A DNA stretch of 64,000 nt from Nitrospirota bacterium (GTDB lineage Bacteria > Nitrospirota > Nitrospiria > Nitrospirales > UBA8639), in NCBI GenBank assembly GCA_003695915.1, contig RFGF01000099.1, positions 1 through 64,000 on the forward strand. Reading direction: 5' to 3'. The notes under the pieces were generated by a model. It was not told the origin of the DNA. It searched no databases and saw nothing but the letters and a program-made list of their open reading frames with translations. The stretch's first letter is position 1. Every line of letters starts with the position of its first letter. Below are positions 16,695 to 25,696 of this stretch, one piece after another. A program made the translations under genes and the position numbers.

Positions 16695-17654
16695 ATGCCG
16701 GTTAAGGTGAAGACCCGTCAACTGTGGAGTGGCAGCCAGCATGAGCCATCGTCGGGCGAGGCTTCGCCTGATGCCCATGTTCCCCTCACCGGTGCGGTCA
16801 AGAAACTGCATGCACGCCTCTGCCGACGGGTTGGTTCGGCCATCGCGGATTATCAGATGATCGAAGAAGGCGACAGGATCATGGTCTGTGTGTCCGGGGG
16901 AAAAGACAGTTTCGGGTTACTCGATATTTTACTCTCGCTCCGATCGCGAGCGCCCATTCGCTATGAACTGATCGCCGTGAATTTGGACCAAAAACAGCCA
17001 GGGTTTCCCGCCCATGTCTTGCCAGAGTATTTCGCGAAACGCGGCGTGCCGTTTCACATTGAAACTCGCGATACCTATTCGACCGTCAAACGGCTCGTCC
17101 CAGAGGGGGAAACCATGTGCGCGGTCTGTTCCCGACTCCGGCGAGGCATTTTGTATTGGCTCGCCGATCAACTTGGGGCAACGAAAATCGCCTTGGGGCA
17201 TCATCGCGACGACATCATCGAGACCTTTTTGCTCAACGTGTTTTTCAACGGAAAGTTGCGGGCCATGCCGCCCAAACTCCTGTCCGACGATCAGCGCCAT
17301 GTCGTCATCCGACCGTTGGCCTATGTTGCAGAAGCCGATTTAGCCCGGTATGCAGCCCTTCGACGGTTTCCGATCATTCCTTGCAATCTTTGCGGGTCGC
17401 AAGACAATCTTCAGCGGAAAAAGATCAAGACCTGGCTTCAGGAATGGGAACGCCAAATTCCCGAATGTCGCGACAGTTTGTTCGCGGCCTTGGGCAATGT
17501 CCTCCCCGAGCATTTGCTGGATCGACGACTCTTTGACATCAGCTCGCTTCGGCCAAACCCACACTCCCCCGGCGACACGGGGCCGTCATTCGAGGCATCT
17601 GGGTCTCACCTACAGGATCATGGTGAGACGATTCAGCGGCTCCACCGCCAGTAA
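16695..17654 (+). CDS. ttcA: TtcA-like tRNA 2-thiocytidine synthetase
   Basis: 319 residues. PP-loop 'SGGKDS' at 67-72, CxxC pairs at Cys142/145 ('CAVC') and Cys230/233 ('CNLC'), and '[16 protein letters not shown]' match TtcA, which adds sulfur to C32 of some tRNAs using ATP and an iron-sulfur cluster. It lies 12 bases after nth and so is probably in the same transcript. The last 40 residues are Pro/Gly/His-rich and not conserved in my reading. Confidence 0.92.
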   Translation: MPVKVKTRQLWSGSQHEPSSGEASPDAHVPLTGAVKKLHARLCRRVGSAIADYQMIEEGDRIMVCVSGGKDSFGLLDILLSLRSRAPIRYELIAVNLDQKQPGFPAHVLPEYFAKRGVPFHIETRDTYSTVKRLVPEGETMCAVCSRLRRGILYWLADQLGATKIALGHHRDDIIETFLLNVFFNGKLRAMPPKLLSDDQRHVVIRPLAYVAEADLARYAALRRFPIIPCNLCGSQDNLQRKKIKTWLQEWERQIPECRDSLFAALGNVLPEHLLDRRLFDISSLRPNPHSPGDTGPSFEASGSHLQDHGETIQRLHRQ

Positions 17655-17673
17655 TCCTATCTGCAAGGGTCGC

Positions 17674-18105
17674 ATGAATCGCCAGTCCGATTGCGCAGAG
17701 CCCGGGAATCGATCTCCGCTCCTTCCCATCGGGATTATCGTGCTGAGTATGCTGGCACTCCCAGCCCTCCTCTCTTCAACCGTTCCAGACGGTCCTGTGA
17801 AAGACGGAGACGTCGTGTTTTCCACTGACCAGCATCGGGTATATTTTGTCCATCCCGAACGATTTGAGGCATTGGGTTATGCCGACTTTTGTCTTCTTCA
17901 ACCACGAGAACAACTCCTCATCATGCGCACGTTGGCAGCACGCGAGCCGACCATGTTCATAGCCCGAACGATCAGGCAGCCATCGCCGGCATTTCCCTTT
18001 TGTCCTTCTCAGGCGGATCTCATGGTCAAATCCCACCAAATCACGCTGAAAGCGACCGTATGGGGCGGGCTTTCGGATCTGCTCGCCCATGTCTTTTCAT
18101 CGTAA
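17674..18105 (+). CDS. hypothetical protein with N-terminal membrane segment
   Basis: 143 residues from the ATG at 17674, preceded by AAGGG; the open frame extends far upstream through ttcA but that part is a shadow. A hydrophobic stretch near residues 17-35 is a signal peptide or anchor. The exported part has no recognisable motif; it begins 'VKDGDVVFSTDQHRVYFVHP' and contains a few scattered cysteines. It is 19 bases after ttcA and probably read through from it. Function unknown. Confidence 0.65.
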   Translation: MNRQSDCAEPGNRSPLLPIGIIVLSMLALPALLSSTVPDGPVKDGDVVFSTDQHRVYFVHPERFEALGYADFCLLQPREQLLIMRTLAAREPTMFIARTIRQPSPAFPFCPSQADLMVKSHQITLKATVWGGLSDLLAHVFSS

Positions 18106-18155
18106 TGCCCTATTCCTGCTGGTTAGCTGAACGGAACGATGCCCATAACCTTTTA

Positions 18156-18175
18156 ATGTCTTCTTAGGAAGACAT
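18156..18175. repeat. inverted repeat between convergent genes
   Basis: ATGTCTTC (18156-18163) and GAAGACAT (18168-18175) form a perfect 8-base stem with a TTAG loop, between the convergent hypothetical gene and msrA. A T-run is lacking on either side, so a bidirectional terminator is possible but not proven. Confidence 0.45.
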
Positions 18176-18234
18176 CGGTGGGGCTGAGAGTTCTGGGAAC
18201 ACGACCCGCGACAAGAGCAAGCTTCTCTGCGCGA

Positions 18235-18798
18235 TCAGCGTTTGACTTTACCGGCAAATTGCTGGCGAAATTTGGCGACCTTGGGCGCAATCGAATATGC
18301 ACAGTACGGTTGGAAGGGATTGCGGGCATAGTAGTTCTGATGATAGTCCTCGGCCACATAGAATGTTCCGGCGGGAGCCAGTTCCGTCACAATCGGGGCA
18401 TCGAAGACCTGCGAGCGAGTCAAATCGGCAATAACCTCTTCAGCGATGCGCTTCTGTTCCGGTGAATGATAAAAAATCGCCGAGCGATATTGACTACCTA
18501 TGTCGTGTCCTTGGCGATTCAACGTCGTCGGGTCGTGAACGGCAAAAAACACATCCAATAAGTCCCGATACGACACGACGGAGGGATCGAACACAATTTG
18601 AACGACCTCTGCATGACCAGTGGTTCCCGTGCAGACCGCCTCGTAAGTGGGATTCGGAGTATATCCGCCCATATATCCCGAGGTCACGGACCGGACACCC
18701 TGCATGTGCTGAAACACTGCCTCCAGGCACCAGAAACATCCTCCGGCCAATGTGGCCGTTTCCAGGGAGGACCATCGCTCCATTGACATTTCGGCCAT
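18235..18798 (-). CDS. msrA: peptide-methionine (S)-S-oxide reductase
   Basis: 187 residues. The catalytic '[11 protein letters not shown]' places the reactive cysteine at residue 21; 'VTSGYMGG', 'TGHAEVVQI', '[18 protein letters not shown]' and 'AEDYHQNYY' complete the MsrA signature. It reduces methionine-S-sulfoxide in oxidised proteins. AAGGAG precedes the start. No extra resolving-cysteine tail of the E. coli kind is evident. Confidence 0.96.
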   Translation of the reverse strand: MAEMSMERWSSLETATLAGGCFWCLEAVFQHMQGVRSVTSGYMGGYTPNPTYEAVCTGTTGHAEVVQIVFDPSVVSYRDLLDVFFAVHDPTTLNRQGHDIGSQYRSAIFYHSPEQKRIAEEVIADLTRSQVFDAPIVTELAPAGTFYVAEDYHQNYYARNPFQPYCAYSIAPKVAKFRQQFAGKVKR

Positions 18799-18953
18799 AC
18801 CTGGTCTCCTTAGTCCATCAAAGGATTCGTCGCCGATTCACAGGCGAGCCCCTTTCCATGGGGTGACCACGGTTATACCAACAACACTGCAGGCTGCTCA
18901 ACGAACCGCTCTTCCCCAGCTCTTCTAGCAAGGCAAGGAAACACATTTTCCCC

Positions 18954-18982
18954 TTGACTCGTTTCGAAACTTCGTAGATGAT
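18954..18982 (+). promoter_or_regulatory. weak candidate promoter containing a 10-bp palindrome
   Basis: TTGACT (18954-18959) is followed after 17 bases by GATGAT (18977-18982), a poor -10. The spacer contains the perfect palindrome GTTTCGAAAC (18961-18970), which could be a repressor site. It lies 33 bases upstream of the hypothetical gene at 19016. Confidence 0.3.
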
Positions 18983-19015
18983 GAAACACAACGTTTACTC
19001 CAGAGAGCCCATCTT

Positions 19016-19402
19016 ATGCTGATCGCTGCTGTCCCCACTCATGAGTGGAACGCCCTCTATGCTCGTTGCAAACGATCGCACCCTCCCGTGTGGGCAAGTT
19101 CTCATGTCTTCTTGCAAGCCCAACTCGGATGGGCCATCGACCTTGTTTCCATTCGGCATCATGAGCATGAGCTTCTCGGCATGCTGTTCCCCGAGCGTTG
19201 GCGGGGCCATACCCGCGACGATGTCCTCAACGCGGTGGGAGACGGCAATCTCGATGCCAGGGTGCTGCAATACGAGCCCTTGCTCGATGGAGAAGATACG
19301 GTGTTGGTGCATTTCGAATCGACCGTCGACGGTCTCTCTTCGGAACAACAATGGCACAACATCCGGTCCATCGCCAAGCATGTGTTCTACATGTGCCAAT
19401 AA
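19016..19402 (+). CDS. hypothetical protein
   Basis: 128 residues; no family recognised. The start ATG has a GAGAG stretch about nine bases upstream. The protein is soluble-looking, with 'VFLQAQLGWAIDLVS', 'HEHELLGMLFPERW' and 'DTVLVHFESTVDG'; histidines are frequent. Coding bias looks genuine compared with the overlapping frames. It stands alone between msrA (divergent) and the DUF3565 gene. Confidence 0.6.
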   Translation: MLIAAVPTHEWNALYARCKRSHPPVWASSHVFLQAQLGWAIDLVSIRHHEHELLGMLFPERWRGHTRDDVLNAVGDGNLDARVLQYEPLLDGEDTVLVHFESTVDGLSSEQQWHNIRSIAKHVFYMCQ

Positions 19403-19484
19403 GACATACCATCCATTCCCTCTCCGCGGCTCCGCCGCGTCGCAACGTTTGAAAGCCGTTTTTTGATATGGTTGCAGGAAGGGC

Positions 19485-19709
19485 ATGAATCAACCGATCA
19501 TCGGGTTTCATCAAGACGAGCACGGCGATTGGATAGCCGATTTGGCATGCGGCCATATCCAGCATGTCCGACATCATCCACCGTGGATTGTTCGTCCCTG
19601 GGTCACGACGCCTGAAGGAAGACATGAACGCTTAGGTACGCTGCTCCCTTGCCGCTTGTGTAATGACCACACCGCATCATCCCAATCAACAGAATCACCT
19701 CTTCGTTAA
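19485..19709 (+). CDS. DUF3565 family small protein
   Basis: 74 residues with the strongly conserved core 'GFHQDEHGDWIADLACGH', then 'QHVRHHPPWIVRPWV' and a closing 'LPCRLC'. The Cys and His residues suggest a zinc site. GGAAGG lies just before the ATG. The family is widespread in bacteria, with no established function. Confidence 0.85.
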   Translation: MNQPIIGFHQDEHGDWIADLACGHIQHVRHHPPWIVRPWVTTPEGRHERLGTLLPCRLCNDHTASSQSTESPLR

Positions 19710-19762
19710 CGAGGTCGTCCTGGCATCGCGGATACACTCGGCAGCCAGCAACCTCTAATCCT

Positions 19763-20275
19763 ATGACAGCCATCATTTTCTGCTTCTTTTCTCAGGCCAA
19801 TCGGTGGCGCTGCGCCCTCGGCTCTTTTTGGCCACTCCTCTGTGTTCGTCGCGGTATGATGGCGATGATCGTGATTCTTGCATTCCCCACAGACCAGGCC
19901 AGGGCCGCCTCACCGGCTACGACGGCACTCGCACCTCGCGAAGTCGTCGAACGTTGGCTGACCTGGTATCCAAAACACTTGTCACGTGCGGCGGAATTGA
20001 CGACTCGGACGTTTCGACAAGGATTGTCGCAAGCGGAATGGGTCGCCACTCGTGGTCCGGAACTGCGCAATCTTCAGCTGCGATATGTTCGAGCCAAGAT
20101 CGCCCATCAGGAGATCGCAGGGAAAGAAGCGCGCGTCGTGGTCAACGCCCATATTATCACCGCGTTGGACGACCATCCTCAGGACGAAGTGTATTTTTTA
20201 ACGAAGGAAGCAGACGGCCATTGGCGAATCGATCGAGTCGAAGTCTACCTGGAAAATTTCAATCGCCCTCCGTGA
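19763..20275 (+). CDS. exported hypothetical protein
   Basis: 170 residues as the longest frame. An internal ATG near 19856 would begin with a cleaner signal peptide (hydrophobic run ending 'DQARAAS'). The mature part contains 'REVVERWLTWYPKHLSRAA', 'GLSQAEWVATRGPEL' and ends in a beta-strand-rich 'DEVYFLTKEADGHWRIDRV' segment, which resembles the end of NTF2-like or DUF4864-type domains. Function unknown; probably periplasmic. Confidence 0.65.
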   Translation: MTAIIFCFFSQANRWRCALGSFWPLLCVRRGMMAMIVILAFPTDQARAASPATTALAPREVVERWLTWYPKHLSRAAELTTRTFRQGLSQAEWVATRGPELRNLQLRYVRAKIAHQEIAGKEARVVVNAHIITALDDHPQDEVYFLTKEADGHWRIDRVEVYLENFNRPP

Positions 20276-20392
20276 AACGCTTCCGCCCTTCATCTATCTC
20301 TCGCGATGCTCGACCCATACCTTTCAAGCCGGCCTATTCGCCGGTCAATGCCTTTCCTATCCAAAGTCGATTCGCCTTTCGGACATCAGCAA

Positions 20393-21778
20393 TCATTTCG
20401 TCTCTTCGGATGCCCCTTTTTCCGAAAGCAAGCGTTTGTTGATCACCTTGCGGCCGAAATAAATCAACGCACACGACACCACAAGTGCGCACGGGACAAC
20501 CAACGCGGACGCGAATTCCGCATTGGCCAACCAACCCCCTTTGTGCAACGCCTTCACGATGTAATTCGCCAGCCCGCTCAAATAATACGCGATGACAATG
20601 ACAGAAAGGCCTTCGACCGTATGCTGGAGAATAGCCTGACTTTTAGTGGTCTTGTCCACGCTCGCCAACATCTTGAGGTTCTGCTGCTCGATCGCCAAAT
20701 TCTGGGCTTGCAGCAACAGCTCGACTTTCGTCCGGATGACGGCAATGGTTCCCTCGAAATCGTGCTCCAAGGCATCGATGCGTCGGAGCAATTGCTGATA
20801 CCCTTCCACGACACCCGTAATCATCCCCGATACATAATCCCCGATCGGGCGGGTAAAGGGCAGCGGGCGCTCCTGGAGCGCAGTAAGATTGCTCAAGACG
20901 ATGCTTTGATACGGCGGGGCCGCCGAGAGTTTGTAGCGCATGGATTCCGCCATTCGACTAACAGCAAGAAAATCTTTGGACAACACGGTGAGCCAGTGTT
21001 GCAGTGCTTGGGGCGTTGCCGTTTCCAATTGATTCATGATTACGGACCGTTGATAGAGATGTCGCTGTTCGTACTCATGCACATGATCGACGGCCCGACC
21101 GAATGCCTGAAAGGGAAGCAGAATCAAATGCGTGTAATTTTCGATGGCTACCAGGGTGTCGGTGAGACGAAGCAGATGCTGGAGCAATACATCGCGAGTC
21201 GGCGCCCATATGTAATATCGCTCGCGAATATCGCCGTCCGGTGTAAACGTCGTGGCCACGTGGATCGTCTGCCCGAACACCTGGCTCCCATACAGCTGCG
21301 GACCCGGCAAGAGCCCTTTGAGTTGCTCCTGCGCCATCTGCTCGACAGGACAGATGATCATATCTAGCGCGTTGATGCGAATCCCCAGCGGCGAAAAGGG
21401 GAAATAATAGCCCGGGAACCCGATGGCTCCGAACTCCAGCGGCTTCTCACGATCAGCGGGCAGGTGCCAAATCTGATAGCTGTAGTACTCGGTATGTGCC
21501 TCCCACGCCACGACCAATCGATCTCCATTCTCTGCTGTTTTGACGCCGTACCCTAATTTCTCGTGCACCACACAGTCTTCGTCGGGGATGGTTAAGCACT
21601 GGAGAAGGTGTCGGAATTCTTCCCGACTCTGCGGCCGTTCAGTCGGAGGATTGGCCATCCGATAGGCCATATGATGAATATGAGCGGGCACGTCGAGCCA
21701 TTCTTTGAGATACCGCTTCGGGGGCTCATGAATGTGTTGGAGAAACCCGGGTTGAGGAATTCGAGGATTGAGACTCAT
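20393..21778 (-). CDS. DUF3422 family membrane protein
   Basis: 461 residues. The N-terminal two thirds carry the DUF3422 pattern ('HEKLGYGVKTAENGDRLVV', 'HTEYYSYQIWHL', 'FPFSPLGIRINALDM'). A helical stretch at about 340-395 is coiled-coil-like, and two transmembrane helices near the C-terminus (about 390-445) would anchor it with most of the protein in the cytoplasm. The family is known from Proteobacteria and others, without an established role. It converges on the exported protein gene at 20275. Confidence 0.85.
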   Translation of the reverse strand: MSLNPRIPQPGFLQHIHEPPKRYLKEWLDVPAHIHHMAYRMANPPTERPQSREEFRHLLQCLTIPDEDCVVHEKLGYGVKTAENGDRLVVAWEAHTEYYSYQIWHLPADREKPLEFGAIGFPGYYFPFSPLGIRINALDMIICPVEQMAQEQLKGLLPGPQLYGSQVFGQTIHVATTFTPDGDIRERYYIWAPTRDVLLQHLLRLTDTLVAIENYTHLILLPFQAFGRAVDHVHEYEQRHLYQRSVIMNQLETATPQALQHWLTVLSKDFLAVSRMAESMRYKLSAAPPYQSIVLSNLTALQERPLPFTRPIGDYVSGMITGVVEGYQQLLRRIDALEHDFEGTIAVIRTKVELLLQAQNLAIEQQNLKMLASVDKTTKSQAILQHTVEGLSVIVIAYYLSGLANYIVKALHKGGWLANAEFASALVVPCALVVSCALIYFGRKVINKRLLSEKGASEETK

Positions 21779-21964
21779 CGATCACCATTCCGTCACGCGC
21801 GTGAAATGTGCAACGTCATACCGGTTGCCTTGTAACGCACGTGTTCCTTTCGATTCAAGTGACCGAGAGTCTCATCTTCGACATCGACAGCGCGACGTGA
21901 ATCCGGCAGGAACAGCCATCGCGCATAGAGGCACGCATTCTTTATCACCGATGGAGGAACGCTC

Positions 21965-22156
21965 ATGAGTCAGATCGATACCGTGATTGCTGCAAATACC
22001 CTCCCTTCCCTCGCGCTCCCGCTAATTGCGTCTGCCGACATCCGCGGCGACGTCGTCTTTTCGGCGCTACCTCCGCCGGCACCGATCTCGGCGACACCGC
22101 ATGATACCGTGCGCATTTCCTCCGAGGCGAGGGGCACTTCAGGAAGCGAAGTGTGA
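21965..22156 (+). CDS. possible small protein (63 aa)
   Basis: A 63-codon frame with an excellent ribosome site (GGAGG seven bases before the ATG). The peptide is Ala/Pro/Ser-rich with no clear domain or membrane segment. The good translation signal supports it; the composition does not add much. It stands alone, divergent from the DUF3422 gene. Confidence 0.45.
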   Translation: MSQIDTVIAANTLPSLALPLIASADIRGDVVFSALPPPAPISATPHDTVRISSEARGTSGSEV

Positions 22157-22396
22157 GGCACCATACTACCGAGTCCGCCATCACGTCCTTTTGGCTTCTC
22201 CGGTTCGTGATATCTTTTTGATTTTCTCTTGACAAAAGCAGGCATTCGGTTCAGGCTTATCCATCAAGCATCCTATCCGCTCAATCACCGTTTGTCAGAT
22301 CACCTTCGACATATCCATCCCTCGCTGTCGCTCTATGACATACAAGTCTCTGCAGCCAGGCGGCAGCACCCACATACTCACACAACGGAGGAAGCC

Positions 22397-22849
22397 ATGA
22401 AACACTCACTGGGCAATCTCAGCTGGCTAATGATGCTGATCGCTCTCGGAAGTGGATGCGATTCCGGATACCAGGAAAAGAATATGGAACCACGCACGAC
22501 GAGCGAGCCTACCGCCTCGTCCGCACCAGCGACGGTTCCACATCCCGAAGACACGGCCTTGCATGGTGGAGCGCTGATGGCGCCTCAAGACACGGCTGGA
22601 TCAAAGGAAAACCAGGAAGGGGTCGCACACTTCGAACAAGGACATTGGGATGCGGCCCAGGACCATTTCCTCAACGCCTTAGCCGTCAATCCCGATTTGG
22701 CCGAAGCTCATTACAATATCGCACTCACGCTGGATAAACTCGGCAAGCACGGTGAGGCCACCGAGCATTTTCAGGTGGCCCTCGATCTCGCGCCAAATGA
22801 TCCGAGAATCCAAGATTCCTCGATTCTCAAAGCCCATCTCGGGAGATAA
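22397..22849 (+). CDS. TPR-containing lipoprotein
   Basis: 150 residues from the ATG at 22397, which has CGGAGGAA upstream; the frame is open earlier but lacks a site. The signal has lipobox 'LGSGC' (Cys21). After a Thr/Pro/Ser-rich linker (about 28-70) come two TPR-like helical repeats: 'GVAHFEQGHWDAAQDHFLNA' and 'AEAHYNIALTLDKLGKHGEA'. A scaffold role at the membrane is inferred. Its 3' end overlaps the convergent sthA gene by 23 bases. Confidence 0.8.
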   Translation: MKHSLGNLSWLMMLIALGSGCDSGYQEKNMEPRTTSEPTASSAPATVPHPEDTALHGGALMAPQDTAGSKENQEGVAHFEQGHWDAAQDHFLNALAVNPDLAEAHYNIALTLDKLGKHGEATEHFQVALDLAPNDPRIQDSSILKAHLGR

Positions 22850-24248
22850 CGCTGCTCCTGGAAGGGCGACGCTGCAGAAGATCGAGCGCGGCCACTCGGT
22901 AGGCTTCTGCCAATGTGGGGAAATTGAAGATAGTGTCCACGAAACTTTCGACATGGAGCCGATTGAGAAGCGCCATCTGGCCGATATGAATGAGTTCCGT
23001 GGCGCCCTCGCCGACGATCTGCACTCCCAGGATCCGTTCAGTGGTGGGATCGGCGACCAGCTTGAGCACCCCATTGGTCATTCCGGAGATCTGGCTTCGC
23101 GCGATTTCATGAAAATGCGCACGCCCGACGAGCGCTCCTCCATAGCGTCCGACGGCTTCCTGCTCGCTGAGCCCGACACTGGAGATTTCCGGGACCGTAT
23201 AAATACCCATGGGAATGTGTTCGGGATCGAGGCCGGGATCGAGCCCCAGCGCATGCCGAACGGCCCGCCGCCCTTGCTCCATGGCACACGAGGCTAAAGC
23301 GGGCGGACCGATGACGTCGCCCACGGCGTAAATGTGAGGGACAGGAGTCTGGCACTGGTGATTGACGGGAATCAGGCCGCGCGACGTCAGATCGAGTCCC
23401 GCGGCCTGCACATCCAAAGACTCCACATTGGCCACCCGTCCTAGAGCGACTAACAGTTTTTCGCTCAAGACCGTCTCCCCGCTTTTCAATCTGGTCACGA
23501 CACGGGAACAACCGTCCCAGGCCACCTCTTCGATCTGTTGCCCTCCCACATACCGTCCTCCACTCTTGTAGAACGCCGCGAAAAACTCATCTGTCAACTC
23601 CTGATCCAAAAACCGAAGAGGGCGGTCGGCCGTATCGATCATGGTGACCTGTACACCCAAGATTGCAAAGATCGATGCGTACTCGCTGGCAATGACCCCT
23701 CCGCCGAGAACGGTGAGCGACTTCGGCAAATACACGAGAGAAAGAATGGAATCGCTGTCGAGAATATGTTCGTGATCGACAGGGATCGATTCGGGGATTC
23801 GCGGCCGAGAGCCGGTCGCGATGACGATGACCTCGCCTCGGAGCCGTAACGACGTGCCCTCGACAGTCGTGATTTGGACTTCTCGATCCGTGGCGAACCG
23901 TGCCCGGCCATGGAATCGCTCGATGCCGTTCCGAGTCAGTTGATCGTTCATCAATCGTCCATGAGTTTTGACCACATGATCCAACCGAGACATCAAACTG
24001 GCCACCTTCACATCGTCACGAAGCTTGAATTCGAACACCTCGGCCGTGCGCTGAAATCGACTCATCTGCAGCGCGCTTTCGCGCAACGTTTTGCTGGGAA
24101 TCGTACCACGATACACACACGCTCCACCGACCTCGAATTCTTGCTCGATCAGGGCCACGCGCTTCCCAGCCTTGGCACCCTGAATCGCAGCCTTTTGTCC
24201 GGCCGGTCCACTGCCGATCACGACGATGTCATAATGAGCGGTCGTCAT
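22827..24248 (-). CDS. sthA: Si-specific NAD(P)+ transhydrogenase (soluble)
   Basis: 473 residues from the ATG at 24248, which overlaps the stop of the HDOD gene (ATGA). FAD site 'VVIGSGPAGQKAA' at 9-21; the region 'GGACVYRGTIPSKTLRE' has only one cysteine (Cys44) where dithiol reductases have CxxxxC, as expected for SthA. NAD-binding 'LTVLGGGVIASEYASI' and C-terminal dimerisation domain follow. The enzyme equilibrates NADH and NADPH in the cytosol. Confidence 0.93.
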   Translation of the reverse strand: MTTAHYDIVVIGSGPAGQKAAIQGAKAGKRVALIEQEFEVGGACVYRGTIPSKTLRESALQMSRFQRTAEVFEFKLRDDVKVASLMSRLDHVVKTHGRLMNDQLTRNGIERFHGRARFATDREVQITTVEGTSLRLRGEVIVIATGSRPRIPESIPVDHEHILDSDSILSLVYLPKSLTVLGGGVIASEYASIFAILGVQVTMIDTADRPLRFLDQELTDEFFAAFYKSGGRYVGGQQIEEVAWDGCSRVVTRLKSGETVLSEKLLVALGRVANVESLDVQAAGLDLTSRGLIPVNHQCQTPVPHIYAVGDVIGPPALASCAMEQGRRAVRHALGLDPGLDPEHIPMGIYTVPEISSVGLSEQEAVGRYGGALVGRAHFHEIARSQISGMTNGVLKLVADPTTERILGVQIVGEGATELIHIGQMALLNRLHVESFVDTIFNFPTLAEAYRVAALDLLQRRPSRSSVISRDGL

Positions 24249-25120
24249 ACGATCAGGCACTCCACGCTCGGCCGAACGGTATCTGCCAGATCGAGAAGAG
24301 CCGTGAGATCTTCGGGATACAGGTTGAGATCCCGAATCACCGGAAGCGCGCGAAGCGCATCTTCCTCCATTTCGGCAGGATCCAAGAGAAAAGTAGCGAG
24401 ATGATCGGCAAGACAGGTGATGACCGCGCCTTTGGTAGGAGAACGCGCTTCATGATAACGATCGTCTTGATAGAACCGAATGGTCTCCTGAACGGGATCC
24501 GGCAACGCCCATGCTTCAGCGAGACGCACGCCAGCAGGGATATGGAACTCGTTTATCAGCGGTTCGAGCACAGACCAAGGAAGGCGCATGGATCGCTGTC
24601 GATCGCTCACCAGCACATGCAAAATGAGCGGCTTCCCGATCGTATGGAGCAATCCGCACAAAAAGGCATTTTCCACATTGTGACGCAATCGACGGGCGAT
24701 TTCTTTCCCATATAATCCTGTAGCCAAAGCATGGCGCCATAACAGTTGGACTTCCCGTTCATACCCCACAATTTTGAACACCCCCGACTGAAGAGAAACG
24801 GAAAACGCGATGCCCGCTAACATATTCAGTCCCAGCCATGCAATGGCTTGTTGTAATGAGACGATGGGAGAGCGGGGAAGATAGGCAGGAGAATTGGCGA
24901 TACGCAGAATTTGTGCCGCGAGCGCTTGATCCTGCTGAATGAGCGTCGCGAGCTTTCCGGCGTCGGCATTCGGATCATGCGCCAGCGTCAAGACCTGATT
25001 CGCCACATGAGGCAGCAGGGGGAGATCCAACTCGCCTTCGTCCAGACGCCGTGTGAGGACATGACGAAGCTCGTCAGCCCTGTCCAGATCGGTGCTCGCG
25101 ACAATGGATGATGTTGGCAT
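24245..25120 (-). CDS. HDOD domain protein
   Basis: 291 residues. The HDOD pattern is clear: 'LPLLPHVANQVLTLAHDPNA', 'QDQALAAQILRIANSPAY', 'IVSLQQAIAWLGLNML' and 'CGLLHTIGKPLIL'. HDOD proteins are non-enzymatic relatives of HD-type hydrolases and act in signalling. A GTG directly before the ATG is an alternative start. Its stop overlaps the start of sthA, suggesting co-expression with a redox gene. Confidence 0.85.
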   Translation of the reverse strand: MPTSSIVASTDLDRADELRHVLTRRLDEGELDLPLLPHVANQVLTLAHDPNADAGKLATLIQQDQALAAQILRIANSPAYLPRSPIVSLQQAIAWLGLNMLAGIAFSVSLQSGVFKIVGYEREVQLLWRHALATGLYGKEIARRLRHNVENAFLCGLLHTIGKPLILHVLVSDRQRSMRLPWSVLEPLINEFHIPAGVRLAEAWALPDPVQETIRFYQDDRYHEARSPTKGAVITCLADHLATFLLDPAEMEEDALRALPVIRDLNLYPEDLTALLDLADTVRPSVECLIV

Positions 25121-25208
25121 CACCCATTTTGTCGGTTCTGTCCGGGCGACCCTTAAAATCGCCCTCCTGCGTCACGAGCACCAGGCATCCTACATCCCAC
25201 GACCTGAA

Positions 25209-25574
25209 TTACACGGATCGGAACACCGCCAACAGATCGCTGAGCACGAGCATTTTGATCCGAAGCACTTCCCGTTCGCTTTCCAACTCCTGACGGAGTC
25301 GGATATCGTTCGGTTGCGCGTACAAGGCTTTTGCCAGCGCAGCGATGCGTTTGTATTCCTGTTCGACTTTGGCCTTCACCACCCGATTGCCGGCGAGATG
25401 GTCGAACATCTGAGCCGTGATCGACGCAAAATGACGATCGAATTCTTCTTCCGGTGGAGAAGTCCGAAGGGATTCGTTCAGACATCGATCGATAGATTGG
25501 GCGAGAAACACATAAAACCGGACGAACGTTTCGGTCATATCTACATACCATGACGCCGTCTGTTGCTCTGTCAT
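25209..25574 (-). CDS. hypothetical helical protein
   Basis: 121 residues, AAAGGAG upstream of the ATG. It appears entirely helical, with 'WYVDMTETFVRFYVFLAQS', 'EQEYKRIAALAKALYAQP' and 'LRQELESEREVLRIKMLVLS'. No motif is recognised. Spaced 88 bases before the HDOD gene and on the same strand, it may be in the same transcript. It diverges from the PIG-L gene. Confidence 0.65.
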   Translation of the reverse strand: MTEQQTASWYVDMTETFVRFYVFLAQSIDRCLNESLRTSPPEEEFDRHFASITAQMFDHLAGNRVVKAKVEQEYKRIAALAKALYAQPNDIRLRQELESEREVLRIKMLVLSDLLAVFRSV

Positions 25575-25696
25575 GAGAGACTCCTTTCATGAAAGATCGG
25601 AACCAGTGCTTGATGAACTCGGGTGGAAATGCTAGAGCTTACCACATGCGACGACAAAAACCTGCACATTTCGACTCGATTTGTCGGCAGGGGAAC

